From the NCBI RefSeq assembly GCF_030272615.1, contig NC_081409.1, positions 613,166,755 to 613,230,754 of the forward strand: 64,000 nucleotides of DNA. The letters run 5' to 3'. The translations under genes and the position numbers were made by a program. Below the pieces are notes generated by a model. The model had not been told where the DNA came from, made no database searches, and worked only from the letters and a program-made list of their open reading frames with translations. This DNA is from Cryptomeria japonica (taxonomy: Eukaryota; Streptophyta; Pinopsida; Cupressales; Cupressaceae). Position 1 is the stretch's first letter. Every line of letters starts with the position of its first letter. Below, in pieces: positions 10,411 to 21,718 of this stretch.

Positions 10411-11432
10411 AATTTAATATATAAGCGACTAGCATCCACAAGTGCAAGTCAAAAGAAATTAAATAAAAAAAATATATATGAATTTATAATGATTAAAAAG
10501 TTCTTTTTAGAAATAAAATTAAATATTAGAATTAGAATGTATAGTCGTTAAAATAAACTTTTAATAAATCAAATTGAACACTAAAACAAATCTTGACAAA
10601 TCAAATTAAACTAAATCAAATTGCTAATAAAGTTTGCATTCAAGATTAAGGGTTAGAGTTTAAATAACACTATTAAGTAATTAATTAGGATTACAATTCA
10701 ACTATGGTTAATGTTAAAGTTACAATTTTGATTATGGTTCAATTTGATTTAGTGTTACATCTAGTGTTCAATTTCATTTATAGCTATAGTTCAATTTGGT
10801 TTATTGTTATGGTTAGGATTTCATATAAAATTAGAGTTAGGCTTGGTATTAAAACATTAATCCTACTTTAATAATGGTTACAATTGAATTAGGTTTAGTG
10901 TTTAATAATATTTAACATTAGGATTCAATTTTGTATAACATTAAGATTAGGGTTTTTTGTTAAATTCAGTAATGGGTTTTAAAATTTTGTTTTGGGGTTA
11001 GGTTTAAATTTGGTTATGGGCCACAATTAAGATTTAGATTGGTTTTGTGTTAGTGTTTAGTTTTGTTTAGTCTTAGCTTAGGTTAAGGGTTAGTGTTCAA
11101 TTATGTTTAAAGTTAGCTTTCAATTTTGTATAGTTTAGGGCTGTGGGTAAATTTAATTTAGTGTTAGTGTTAAACTTTGTTATGAGTTAGGGTTAAGGTT
11201 AAAAGTTATTTTTAGTTTTAGTGTTTAGTTTGGTTTAGTATTAAATTACATTAAGGGTTAGCATTTAACTTGACTTAGTTTTAAATTATGTTTAAAGTTA
11301 GGATTCAATTTTGTATTGTTTAAGGGTTACCGTTCAATTTGATTTAATGTAAAGTTTAGGTTCAATGAGCATTAGGTTCAATGAGCATTATTGTTAGGGA
11401 AAAGATTATGTAACTTGACTTAGTTTTAAATT

Positions 11433-11545
11433 ATTTTTTAAGTTAGTTCATTTAATCTTAACTATAATGTCTGTAAATGTGTGTAATCTTATTGAATATT
11501 AGAGAATCCATTTTTAAAATTAACATTCAATTAGTATTATAGTTA
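11433..11545 (+). repeat. Direct repeat of 10218-10312
   Basis: Both blocks contain TTTTTTAAGTTAGTTCATTT, then CTTATTGAATATTAGAGAAT, then CATTCAATTAGTAT, with small indels. They lie 1.2 kb apart and bracket the TTAGGGTT-like region. Part of the end motif recurs again near 11585. Confidence 0.7.
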
Positions 11546-12041
11546 GGGTTAATTGAATTTAGGATTCAATTAAATTTACAATTAACATTCAATTAGTATT
11601 ATAATTAGTTTTATAGTTTAAATAATAAAGGAAACATTTATTTGTCATGATAGTAATATATATCAAATTTAAGAAATTTTTATATTATAATTGTATAACT
11701 AAAATGATTCAAAAATTATTTGAAAAGAAAACTAGAACATAGTAAATATTATTTTAATGACCTAAAAATTTGCCTAGAAAAACTCATGTAGAAAGTGGAT
11801 CTGGAAATCTGGTAATAAGATGCAAATTATTTGAGCCAATTAGATTGAAGAAAAATATTTTTTGTAATTTGAAAACTTAAAAATCATGCATCTAACTATT
11901 GGATGTTTTGTTGGCTGATTAGTTTATCTGAGACATATATTCTATAGCTTAGTCTGTTGGTTCTCCATGTTTAATTCTATTTTTGTGGGTTGAGGCTTGC
12001 CTCCCCCTTTAGTTCCTTGATTTGTTGCAACTCTTGATTTT

Positions 12042-12062
12042 AAAAAAAAAAAAAAAAAAAAA
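12042..12062 (+). repeat. 21-bp poly(A) tract, possible retroposon tail
   Basis: A run of 21 A follows GGCTTGCCTCCCCCTTTAG and GTTGCAACTCTTGATTTT. A pure A-tract after unique sequence is what a truncated LINE or SINE 3' end leaves, but no target duplication was found. Confidence 0.35.
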
Positions 12063-13660
12063 CAGAAAGAAAAAATTCATAGATGTAATTGGTTGAAAAG
12101 TAATTGAATATGCACCCATTGCAATAGTACTAACTTAGCTCTAAGTACTAAAAAAAAATACCTTCATAATTTCATCCAATCATTATAAATAACAATAATA
12201 TCCAAATTCCTCGAATTATCACCCAAATTTTAGTTTAATAAGAACATTTGTATAGCTAAGTTTAGTGAAGTTTCTGTCTTTGTTTTGCCATTCAAATTCA
12301 AATAAACAATAATAATTTCTGAAAACCATTACTTGTTAATATTTAATTAAATTTGGTTTACAAGAAGTTGATGTGTTCTCTACCGTCTTTGTCAATCGTT
12401 TGAATGTCTCTCTCAAATTTAAAACTAGTCAAAAGTGTTCGTCACAAGTTATATGATTAATATTATATGACATGGATATTTATGGAGTCATATTATATTT
12501 TAAAGAGATGCTCATCTATTTCTTTTATGGATAAACTTCAAGTTTAAAGCACACTTTGCTAAATTTACTTAACAAAGTTTTATGTATATAATATATTTAG
12601 TGCACGACTTATTTTAATCTCACTCATTTGTTTTTTCTTATTTTTATCATAATCATACTTTCTCTACATACATTCATAAATGTATCATTTCTTCTATATG
12701 CATATGTTTTAAATGTATACATATTTTTATCTTTTTAATTCTTAGTTAATAATATATTCATTTTTTTGATAGTTTATTATATTGATTTATCTTATCTTTT
12801 TTTATTTTATTTAATTATTCTTTGGATTCATGTTGTTTTAACTTTTTTCTTTTTTTGTCTTACCTTTTGTCTATGATCATCACATAACTTCTTCTTCTTA
12901 CCTCTTTCTAAGGCTCTTTCTATAATTCAATCCATCACTTTCCTCTTTTAGCTGATAGTTCACAGACTATGATCGAAAACATCTATTAAAAATATACACA
13001 GTTAAAATAAAAAACTATCTTTCATTTAAGACAACTGAAATTGAATACACTTATCTTCATTCCACACTCTTGCAAATCATCCATTGATCCATATATTTTT
13101 GAACTTTGATTCAAATCTTACATCATCCACCTTTTTCTCAATATTAATAAGTTTGTGGCTTATATGGGAATTAGCTACATATTAGTTTAAAATGATAATA
13201 ATATATCATATTGTATTTAGTAGATTGTTATTTATGAATCATATAATATAACGCAATATTTTTTTACGTTATTCAAGTTTATTTTAAATAGATTATTATC
13301 ACTTAACTATACACCTATATAATGGTAAAACTTAATCCTTTATCACCTACCTTATATTCCCAAATTTTACTCTTCTACTCAATTATCTAATCTCCAAAGG
13401 CAAAAAAACAATCTCTAGAAAGAGCATCACCTCCTTAAGGGTTTAATTCCTTCAATAAGCATAGTTTCACTCCTATGCCACGTTTCTCCTCAAAAATTCC
13501 CTATTAATGCTAGATCTAAGTTCCATCTCCTTTTTCTTTGCATTATTAACCCATTGTTGTTCATAATGTTGGCCTACTTAGCATTCACCATGTGGTTATG
13601 CTTTAATTGAAAAACTGATATCTATTAGTGTTAGTAGATTTCCACAATCCATTCAAATAT

Positions 13661-13815
13661 CTTGTATGCTACTTGTGGATTTGATTGTGTGAGTGTTTTT
13701 GCATTAATGTTTTGAATCACACTCCATGAGCCATCATGAGGATGATAGAGAGCTTAAAGAGAAAAATGGTTGATGCAAAAACACTTACACAATCAAATCT
13801 AGAAGCAACATACAA
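13661..13815. repeat. Foldback inverted repeat with about 44-bp arms
   Basis: Left arm 13661-13703 (CTTGTATGCT ... GTGTTTTTGCAT) and right arm 13772-13815 (ATGCAAAAACAC ... ACATACAAG) pair with about six mismatches around a loop of about 68 bp. Confidence 0.7.
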
Positions 13816-14458
13816 GACATGCTATCTATTAGTTTATATTATGAGGGTATAAAATTAAATAAATTCAATTCAATTATAATGTCTGAAGTTTTTTTTTTTA
13901 ATTTATATATTATATTACCATTTATAATTATGATATTTTTGTTTGGAATTCTCCTTTTAAAAAAATACTATTAGAGGGAGTTTTTGGGATCAACTTTATG
14001 TTGTCTATTAAGAAATTTTGTTCTAGTCTTATACATGTGGTAATTATGGGTCAAGTATGAGTTATTTATTAAAGGAATATAAAAATCTAAATTTGTTCAT
14101 ATCCTACATCACTCTATTCATCTGAATACATTCTTTTTTATTATTAAATAAATAAAATTAACAATCTAATCAATCTCCTAATACTAGTTAAGTAAATTCC
14201 AATCATTAATTCAATTGATTGATCATTTTAGTTTCTTTTTCTATAATCCAATCTTAATTCAAAAATAATATTTATTTAATTGAGTTCATCATGTAGACAT
14301 GTCAAATTGAATAAACTAATATTTAATTAATTTTCCCTTTATCCCTTGATTAATTTAATTAATCATGTTAGCCTATTATTCCCCTAAATTAATTAAATTA
14401 TATTTAATTATTTTTCCCCTTCCACATATATAATTAATTAATTAATTAATTATACATG

Positions 14459-14593
14459 TCTCTTTTATCTTAAAGTTGATTTATTTCATTAAATCAATCT
14501 CACTCTCTTTTATCTTAAAGTTGATTTATTTCAATAAATCAATCTCACTCTCTTTTATCTTAAAGTTGATTTATCTCAATAAATCAATCTCAC
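14459..14593 (+). repeat. Three tandem copies of a 45-bp unit
   Basis: Units at 14459-14503, 14504-14548 and 14549-14593, each starting TCTCTTTTATCTTAAAGTTG and ending AATCAATCTCAC, with only one or two changes between them. Confidence 0.95.
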
Positions 14594-14929
14594 CTTTAAG
14601 GAATATTCCAATTTTATTCTTAATCCCAATTAGTTAAATTAATTTGTAATTAATTAAGCTAATTCGATGATTCCTACAAACCTATCTTTTAATCCGTCCA
14701 TTAAACTAATTAAACCAAGGCCTAACCCCTGTTAGTATTTATTTAAATTAAAAATACTACACATCTACCCAAAACCCACATGTGACCCACTCTTGAAGGA
14801 CTTGCATACACAAGTCACTTGAACATCTCTACATCACCTTTGACCAAGGGGTTCTCCTTCCCCATAGAGCCACCCTACACTTTCCCCTTTTGGCATGTAT
14901 GTCATAAACCCCCCTTTTCCTAGTCCCTA

Positions 14930-14934
14930 CTCCT
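14930..14934. repeat. Target-site duplication of element A (left)
   Basis: CTCCT, repeated exactly at 23623-23627 directly after the right LTR. Confidence 0.88.
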
Positions 14935-16062
14935 TGTTACTACTTATCAAATTGCCATTAGTTTTATATCTAAAGTCATTCTATATACTAGTCGGTTACT
15001 ACTACCGAAATATTTAGTCGGTATGCATAGTCTAGTCGGTTACAAAAGAAAGCAGTCACAGAACGCAATATACACCGAGTTGTCTACCGAGTATCTTTTT
15101 ATGTCTACCAGGCAGCAAAGATGACACACCGAGTTGATATACACCGAGTGAAACGTGTTACCAGATTCATTGAACCTGGACATGCATATGAAAATGTGTT
15201 ACAAGATCGAGGCACATCTAACCATTATCACATTGGAAATTGCACTAGAAGATTGTGTATGAATTTGAGGTCATCTAACCAAAGAAATATTTTGCATGTT
15301 TATTCATTCAATAAATCATGTTTGTAAGATCGAAGCAATGAATGGATCACTGACATAAGAGATCTATTTATACAGTATGAGTTAAGTGTGTATGTATGAA
15401 TGTAAGAAGGCTGTTACAGAGACACATAGGTCATCGAGAAGGTTTTCAGAGAACAGTTAAAGAATAGAGTAAATAGAAGGGTTTATCGAGTTACTATATG
15501 GGTTATCGAGGTATGCTATAAGAAAGGTAACCTATTCTGAGCACATAGAATCTACTATAACATTCCAGATGTAAAGTTGCAAATATTTGTAATGATTTTA
15601 TTGTAATATTTTGAAGTTGTAAGAGATACCTTTAACAGGGTAAAAGACTCTAATCAAGTTTATAAATTGTAAAGCCTCTAACCAGGTACAACATTTAGTT
15701 TAAGTGTTGTAAAATCCTTTAGCAAGGTAGATCTAAGAGATCTTGATACTCCTAATAGGGTAAGCTATCAGAAATAGTTAAACATGTAGCTTTAACCGAG
15801 CATCTTTATTATTGCAATAGTGAAGTTGTGGGTACCATCCCCACCGCAGTTTTTCTCTCTAACCAAGAGTTTCTGCGTAACCAAAATATATGTGTTATGG
15901 AGTGAATCATGTATGATTGTTATCTATTTGTTTTAGCTTTATTTTATGTTATTGCACTATTCGGTTTATGCATAACAGTAAAGTTATTATTCAAGAAAAG
16001 TTTTGGAGTACTGATTCACCCCTCCCCTCTTAGTACATTAGCTTTCCATATTGGGCCTAACA
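14935..16062 (+). repeat. Element A left (5') LTR
   Basis: Begins TGTTACTACTTATC and ends GGGCCTAACA. A TATTTATA motif at 15365-15372 is a possible promoter TATA box. The hexamer ACCGAG and near variants recur many times. The frame running across the LTR end (15909 on) recurs in the right LTR and is not a separate gene. Confidence 0.92.
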
Positions 16063-16064
16063 AT

Positions 16065-16075
16065 TGGTATCAGAG
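16065..16075 (+). promoter_or_regulatory. Primer binding site of element A (initiator tRNA-Met type)
   Basis: TGGTATCAGAG starts two bases after the LTR. It matches the plant retrotransposon primer site complementary to the 3' end of initiator tRNA-Met; the usual next C is replaced by A. Confidence 0.85.
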
Positions 16076-16124
16076 ATTGAATCTTGGAAAAGGGTTTAAC
16101 TACCTAAAGAGAAAGATCTTACCA

Positions 16125-17476
16125 ATGGAAGGCTATAAACTATCTCGGAGGATTGTGTATCTGCAAGAAGAGCTGGATCATGCTAGTCAAGTGATTGCAG
16201 ACATGCAAAAGCAAATGCAAAAATCTCTGAAAGTAAGAAGAAGATTATCTGATGATTTGCAGGACTCTTAAGAGTTAGTGGAACAAATTGAGACATCATC
16301 TGAGAACAGTATATCTGAAGAGATTGAAGAAATGATTGGAGTATTGAAAGAGAAGAACAAAGCATTGGCTGATCAACTAAAAGCAATGAAAAGAGAACAT
16401 GAACATTTCAGCACACAGTTTACTGAAAATCTTGATGTATTGAGGACAACCGAGGATAAAGTAAGAGATCTAGAAAAAGAGAAACAACAACTTGAAGCTT
16501 TAGTATCTGATAAGAATGATGAAATCATAAGATTGACTGGGATTCAACAAAATATGTTAGATCAACTAGGTTATGCACATCATGAAGCAATTCTGAAAGA
16601 TGATGAGAATCAAGCATTGAAACTTGAAGTATCAAGGCTGACCGATGAACTTGAAACAGAGAAGAAATCAAAAGAAACATTGAAGAAGAGTTATGAAGCA
16701 TCAAAGATGTTGGATGAGCAACTGAATACAAGACGACCCTACAAAGATGTAGGACTCAGTTACAAAGGAAAAGACTCTATCAAGAAGGGAATCTGTACTA
16801 TCGAGAGAGGAGAATCATCAAAGCAAGCTGGAATCAAGAAGAACATCAAAGGAAAGAAGCCTATTTGCAACTACTGTGGAAATCAAGGTCACACTACCAA
16901 CATATGCCAAATCAGAAAAGGTAAGCAACCGAATGTCACTAAGTCCAATGGTTATTGCTACAATTGCAATAAATATGGTCACACATCTAATCAATGTAGG
17001 ACAAAGTCTGTTAACCATTATCAGAAGGCAAAATTCAAAGGGTTTTGTAAAAACTGCAATAGATATGGACATAGTACCGAGAAGTGTTGGTTTAAGCAAA
17101 AGAACTACATGTGGTCTGCACACTGAGAAAATACTAGAGGTTACCGAACTCACACAGATCCTTACGACAATATGTAGCAGTACCATGGGACTACAATACA
17201 AGGATATGGTGTGAATGTTGTGGAAGATATGGACATATAAGTGCCAACTGTTTTATAAGGTTTGGGATGAACAACCAAAGATCATGGAGAAATCCTGGTA
17301 TGACATGTTTTCATTGTTACAAAGTTGGACACTTGGCTAGAGATTGCAGAGATCAACCTAGAGAAGACACTGAGGAAATAAAAGAGAAATTAAAAATGAT
17401 TTGGAGAAAGAAAGAAATTGTGTCAAATGAAGAAAGCACCTTACCTACCGAGTTAGGTGCTCCTATTCCAAATTAA
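16125..17476 (+). pseudogene. Element A ORF1: coiled-coil protein with five CCHC zinc knuckles
   Basis: ATG at 16125 (MEGYKLSRR). The first 200 or so residues are a Glu/Lys/Gln-rich coiled coil. A zinc-knuckle array follows: CNYCGNQGHTTNIC, CYNCNKYGHTSNQC and CKNCNRYGHSTEKC before 17126, then CECCGRYGHISANC and CFHCYKVGHLARDC further on, each CX2CX4HX4C. Such arrays bind nucleic acid, and the protein sits where Gag belongs, but I see no Gag capsid core. A TAA at 16269 and frame changes near 17126-17267 break the frame, so it is now a pseudogene. A short acidic tail ends at 17476. Replacement of capsid by a long coiled coil would be odd for a self-packaging element and suits a parasitic one. 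Confidence 0.82.
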
Positions 17477-18029
17477 TCGGTAAAGGTATGAAGGGACTGC
17501 ATTCTCTGAAGGTTAAAATCATAACAGTTCCTATTCTATTATGTACTAAATTCAAAATCTGCATAGTTAAGATGTATTAGTAAGTTTTAAATTCTATCAA
17601 AGTCTTTTGAAGCACTTTATAGGAAACCTGTCAAGTCGGTGAATACAGGAAACTTGTCAAGTCAAAAAATGAAGGAAATTTGGTGACTCGGTTAAAGCAA
17701 AAAGGAGAGTAAATCGGTTAAAGAGGAACCAAGTGCATTTAATGTTTTAACCTAACCCGCACAGAGCCCGATAAGGTATTTTGTGTAGTTAAAGCATTTT
17801 TCGCGGTCATTTTCACTCACCAAGTTTTCGAGAAAGTAGAGTAGAGCGAATCAAGGTGATCAAACCTTCTTCAAAGCAAATTCAAGGTATTTACATCAAT
17901 CACTATGCATTGTTAAGCTGGTTTACCGATCATATCAAATTGTTATTATCTGCTGAGTGTGAAGCGTCTACCATTTGTTAGTTTTCAAACCCTAAGGACT
18001 CCTTTGTCAATTTTTATCTAAAATCTAGA
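17477..18029 (+). other. Spacer between the two ORFs of element A
   Basis: About 0.55 kb without a coding frame. It contains several TCGGT/ACCGA motifs like the rest of the element. Confidence 0.5.
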
Positions 18030-21000
18030 ATGGCATCTAAGATCCAAGACCCCATTGTTGTCAAGAATATTGAAAAGCCCTCACTGAAATACTCTTTGAC
18101 TCCTAAAGTTGCATCTGAACTGGATTACAAAATTGCCTTTTCACTCATCCCGGATAGAGTTTTGTTAGTCGAGGATGTGAGATTATTCACCAAATGTCAT
18201 GTGGAAGAACTCGGTCATGTCGAAATCAAAGATGCATATGATAAATTGTGCACAAATGGTAAAATGGATAGCAAATATGAGCACATCAAGATCAAGGGAT
18301 TAATTGAAGCCCTAACCTATCCTCATGTGTTCAAACCCCAGTGGGTCAAGTTTGTATTGAGCAGAGTGCATGATGATTTCATGTGGCTAGAAGAGCAACC
18401 GTTTAAAATCACAAAGGAAATCATTCATCTGATTACCAGTTACCCTATCCATGATCATGCCTGAGCATAGAAGATGATATCACAGAAGGAATTGATCAGT
18501 TTAACCAGAGTAGAATCTGATTACAGAGGTCTGAAGTTAAACAATGTCACTGATGCAGAGTTAAAATTTTCTATTAGAGTAATTGGTTACTGTTTCTTCC
18601 AATCGGCAAGGGAAAATAGTGTACCCTGTGCAGTAATAGACTTAGCTTATAAAATTGTTAAGAAAGGCATGAAGATTGACTTATGTGAGGTATTGCTGAA
18701 GAACCTGTTTGAAAATTTGAACACAATCAGGAAGCCAAAGAAGAACAACTCGGCAAATACTCTAAAGTTTGGATCACTACTGGTATGCATGTTTTTCTAC
18801 TTTGAAAAAATTCTTTCCAACAATCGGTAAAGTAATTTGGGAGCTACACTGACCAATCACCCATCAGATCAATGACTTCATCAAGAAGTTAGGAGATAAT
18901 TTCAATGATATCATGGATGATTACTTCAGTAAATTTCAAGAGAAAATGCATAACAGGTACCGGATCCCACCCCAGCTAGTAGAGAAATATAAAGATGAAA
19001 TATGTTTTGAAGTTGACACCGATTACTGTTATGTGAATGTTGTGGAACCGAGGACTCAATCTTTGCCTCCTATGGGTTACGAGATTGACTTTGATATCAC
19101 ACAACAACAAATCGAAGCATTTCTAACATTACCAAGGCATGCTACCGAGCTGAGGTATGGAACTTATGAAGAAATGAAGGAGAAAGTGAAAATGAGCATT
19201 ATAGTACCCAAAGCTACAAGGAAGGCAACTAAGATGATTAAGGCATTGACAGAGAAATTTGGAGAAGGCTCTACCTCTACACCTATCAAAGGCACTCTTG
19301 CCATCACCACAGAGGAATCAATAACACTGAGTACTGAATTGCCAAAGGGTAAAGTGTTAAAAAGAAAGAAACATGACACTTCAAAGGCCCTACCGACTCC
19401 TCCAACAAAGAGACCTAACACAAGAGCATCTGCAACATCACCAAGTAAGAAACAAAAGAGTGTTACTGCTCCCAAGATAACAAAAACATACAAGAAATCT
19501 ACTCAGAGACTCATTTTGGAAAAAGAGTCTAGTGATACAAAATCTGAGGATGCAAACAAATTCCAGATTGTCAAGAGCTAGAAGGTAAATATACATAGTG
19601 TAGAAAACTTTTGTGCCAATTTGAAAGAATATGGTGGATTTAGTTCATTTAGATTTGTTAAGTATGAAACCAGGAACAATGATGAGAAGAGACAAATTGA
19701 AGAAGCTATCATTTGCACACTTCTAAAGTTTCGGTTAGCTCCATTGGAACTAGCAAAGTCACTTCCAAATGAACTTTACTTGCATATTGATAATAGGTGG
19801 AAGTATGCAATGGACTCAAAGAAACAAATTAGAGAAAGAAGTCTAGTCCATCTCTTTCCTGATATGTCAGTAGCTAAAATAAAGGAACATCTGACAAACT
19901 ACAATTCAAGGTTTCTTGTCAAACAAAGAGCCTTAAAGCTGATGAATGGGCTATACATTGATGTAGAAAAAGAGACAAAAGAAAAGTGGTAGGAAATCTT
20001 CAAAATCAAGGATGCCGGTGAACAATCTACAGTTGAAATTGTTGATGTCACCAAGCATGATCCTGATGTCACCGAGCAAGGTCCTGATGCTACTGAGCAA
20101 GACCCTACTGACACCATTCAGATAGATGAAGATGTCATGGGTACAGAAGCACCGGAGCAGGAAATGATAGAAGGCACTACATATGCAAAACTTGTATCTA
20201 GTGAATCCGTTTTAGTACAAGTTCGGCCTTATCCACCGGTTAATCAACTTGTCTCTACCGAAGCTCCTCAGGATATAGCACAAGGCACCAAAGGTGACAA
20301 GGCTACAACAGGAGAAGATACTACTCAAGAACAAACACCGTAAGCACCTTCTAGCACGGAAAATGTTGTAGCTGAGACACCCAGTACCGAGACACTGAAG
20401 GACTCTATAGAGGCTAAAGGAACCGACCAAAGTGTTGCTTCTACCGAGCAACCTACCGAGGGTCAGCAAGCCTCTCAAGCTATTGTAGTAGTTCACCTGG
20501 TGAAAGGTAAAGAAAAGAAGATGAAAAAGTATAGTTTCAAAATAGATTTGTCAAAACCCATAGTGTTGCCCAATGTTGATATCTCAAAATTAAAGGGGCA
20601 AGCACTTACTGAATTTGGTGAACTATGCAAAGCAAAGGCCGAACAAGAAAAATAGATGGCCATACAAAAGAAGAATAAAGTGCTTCAGAAGGTGAAGACA
20701 CTGCTATCAGATATGCTACCTACAGCTGCAGTGTCAACCGATGCAGCCATCCATATTCAACTGGATGAACTCAATCAAATAGAAATATCCGGAGTTGATG
20801 CATCTAAGTATTTGAGCAAGCTGAAAGATAAAGAGCTCACTACTAAAATGATAGAAGAAGTATAGAAATCCATTGCTGTTGGCAAGGTAAAACTTGTCCA
20901 ATTTATTGCTGAGTTGTCCCCTCAACTCAAGCACATTCTTTCATTATTTCAGAAACTCTATACATTTTCTTTATTCATTAAGGATATTACAAATAAAACA

Positions 21001-21393
21001 TAAGCCATTGAGAAAGAGATCACTGATCTCTCAACTAAGTTGACCCTAGAGCCAAATTCAATTCAGAATTTTTATACCAAGCTACAACAGCTCATGACTC
21101 AACAATTGGAATTGAGAAATGAAGAACACAAGATCAGGATGGACATAATGACACTTTAGACATTATTCCTTCCTCATCTTTCATCCATTCAAGAACATCT
21201 CAACTGGGCCACATACCTCTCTACTACACAAGAAGGAAGTACTTTAGATGGCTTAATTTCATTATTTGCTAATATTAATGCACATAATTCTTTAATGGAC
21301 AGTGTAAAGGATGCCCTCTCTGTCGCTCTCACCAAATCCAAGACAAAATATAAATCCATTTTTGATCAGTTGCCACCTCCAAATGGTAACTAA
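18030..21393 (+). pseudogene. Element A ORF2: large protein of unknown function
   Basis: Starts at ATG 18030 (MASKIQDP). It runs in one frame to about 18810, shifts by one at an A-run in TTTGAAAAAATTC, then stays in a second frame to TAA near 21393 with about nine in-frame stops, roughly 1,100 codons in all. The N-terminal part is globular (PQWVKFVLSRV, FKITKEIIHLI, NTLKFGSLLVCMFFYF, FPTIGKVIWEL). A Lys/Pro/Thr-rich basic linker follows at about 19260-19560, a short globular part at 19621-19992, a Thr/Glu-rich stretch, and a helical C-terminus. No protease, RT or integrase motif is present. The N-terminal shape resembles transposon-associated plant proteins of unknown function. Many stops sit at likely Gln codons (for example after EQEK, EEV, MTL, EKW). 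Confidence 0.7.
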
Positions 21394-21706
21394 ATTTTGA
21401 TGTTTGTCAAAAAGGGGGAGTGTATAGTATTCAAAGTATCAACCAATAGGAGTATAGTATATAGGGGGAGTATACCGAGCAAAATGAGCAGAGTAAACAG
21501 AGAAAAGAATAGTGATTATAGAATATTGATCACCGAGCATACTTAATTAGAGTTTTGTACAGTACATTGATAAGGGGAGTATATATTTAATATACTATTT
21601 CATTGACTAATGTATATACTGTATGTTTAGTCAAAATTTTGTAAAGTATATAGATTTTTGAGTAATGACTTTGAAAGTAGTTTTGTCAAACATCTCAACT
21701 AATGTC
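21394..21706 (+). other. Element A 3' untranslated spacer
   Basis: Contains GGGGGAG-type tracts (AAAAAGGGGGAGTG, ATAGGGGGAGTA, AAGGGGAGTA), repeated purine tracts upstream of the true one. No gene. Confidence 0.6.
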
Positions 21707-21718
21707 AAAAGGGGAGAT
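21707..21718 (+). promoter_or_regulatory. Polypurine tract of element A
   Basis: AAAAGGGGAGAT immediately before TGTTAC, the first six bases of the right LTR. It resembles AAAGGGGGAGAT of the Copia elements at 28774 and 63200. Confidence 0.88.

Larger units (their letters stand above)
10152..11600. repeat. Degenerate TTAGGGTT-like repeat region
   Basis: From about 10620 the DNA is made of imperfect GGTTAGGGTT / GGTTCAATTTG / TTAGTGTT motifs on the plus strand. It recalls a decayed telomere-like or satellite array, with the complementary CCTAA orientation on the other side of the TIR element (7560-7855). There is no exact heptamer array. Confidence 0.5.
11601..14291. other. A+T-rich DNA with no gene recognised
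   Basis: Apart from the A-tract near 12050 and the foldback at 13661-13815 I see no structure and no coding sequence of recognisable family. Confidence 0.6.

Noticed and set aside
10620-11600. Interstitial telomere array
   Set aside because: No exact TTTAGGG or TTAGGG tandem run; only spaced, imperfect motifs.
15909-16271. Hydrophobic ORF across the element A LTR end, repeated at 23469-23711
   Set aside because: Starts inside the LTR and crosses the primer site; the repeat is due to the two LTRs. The gag-like ORF more plausibly starts at 16125.
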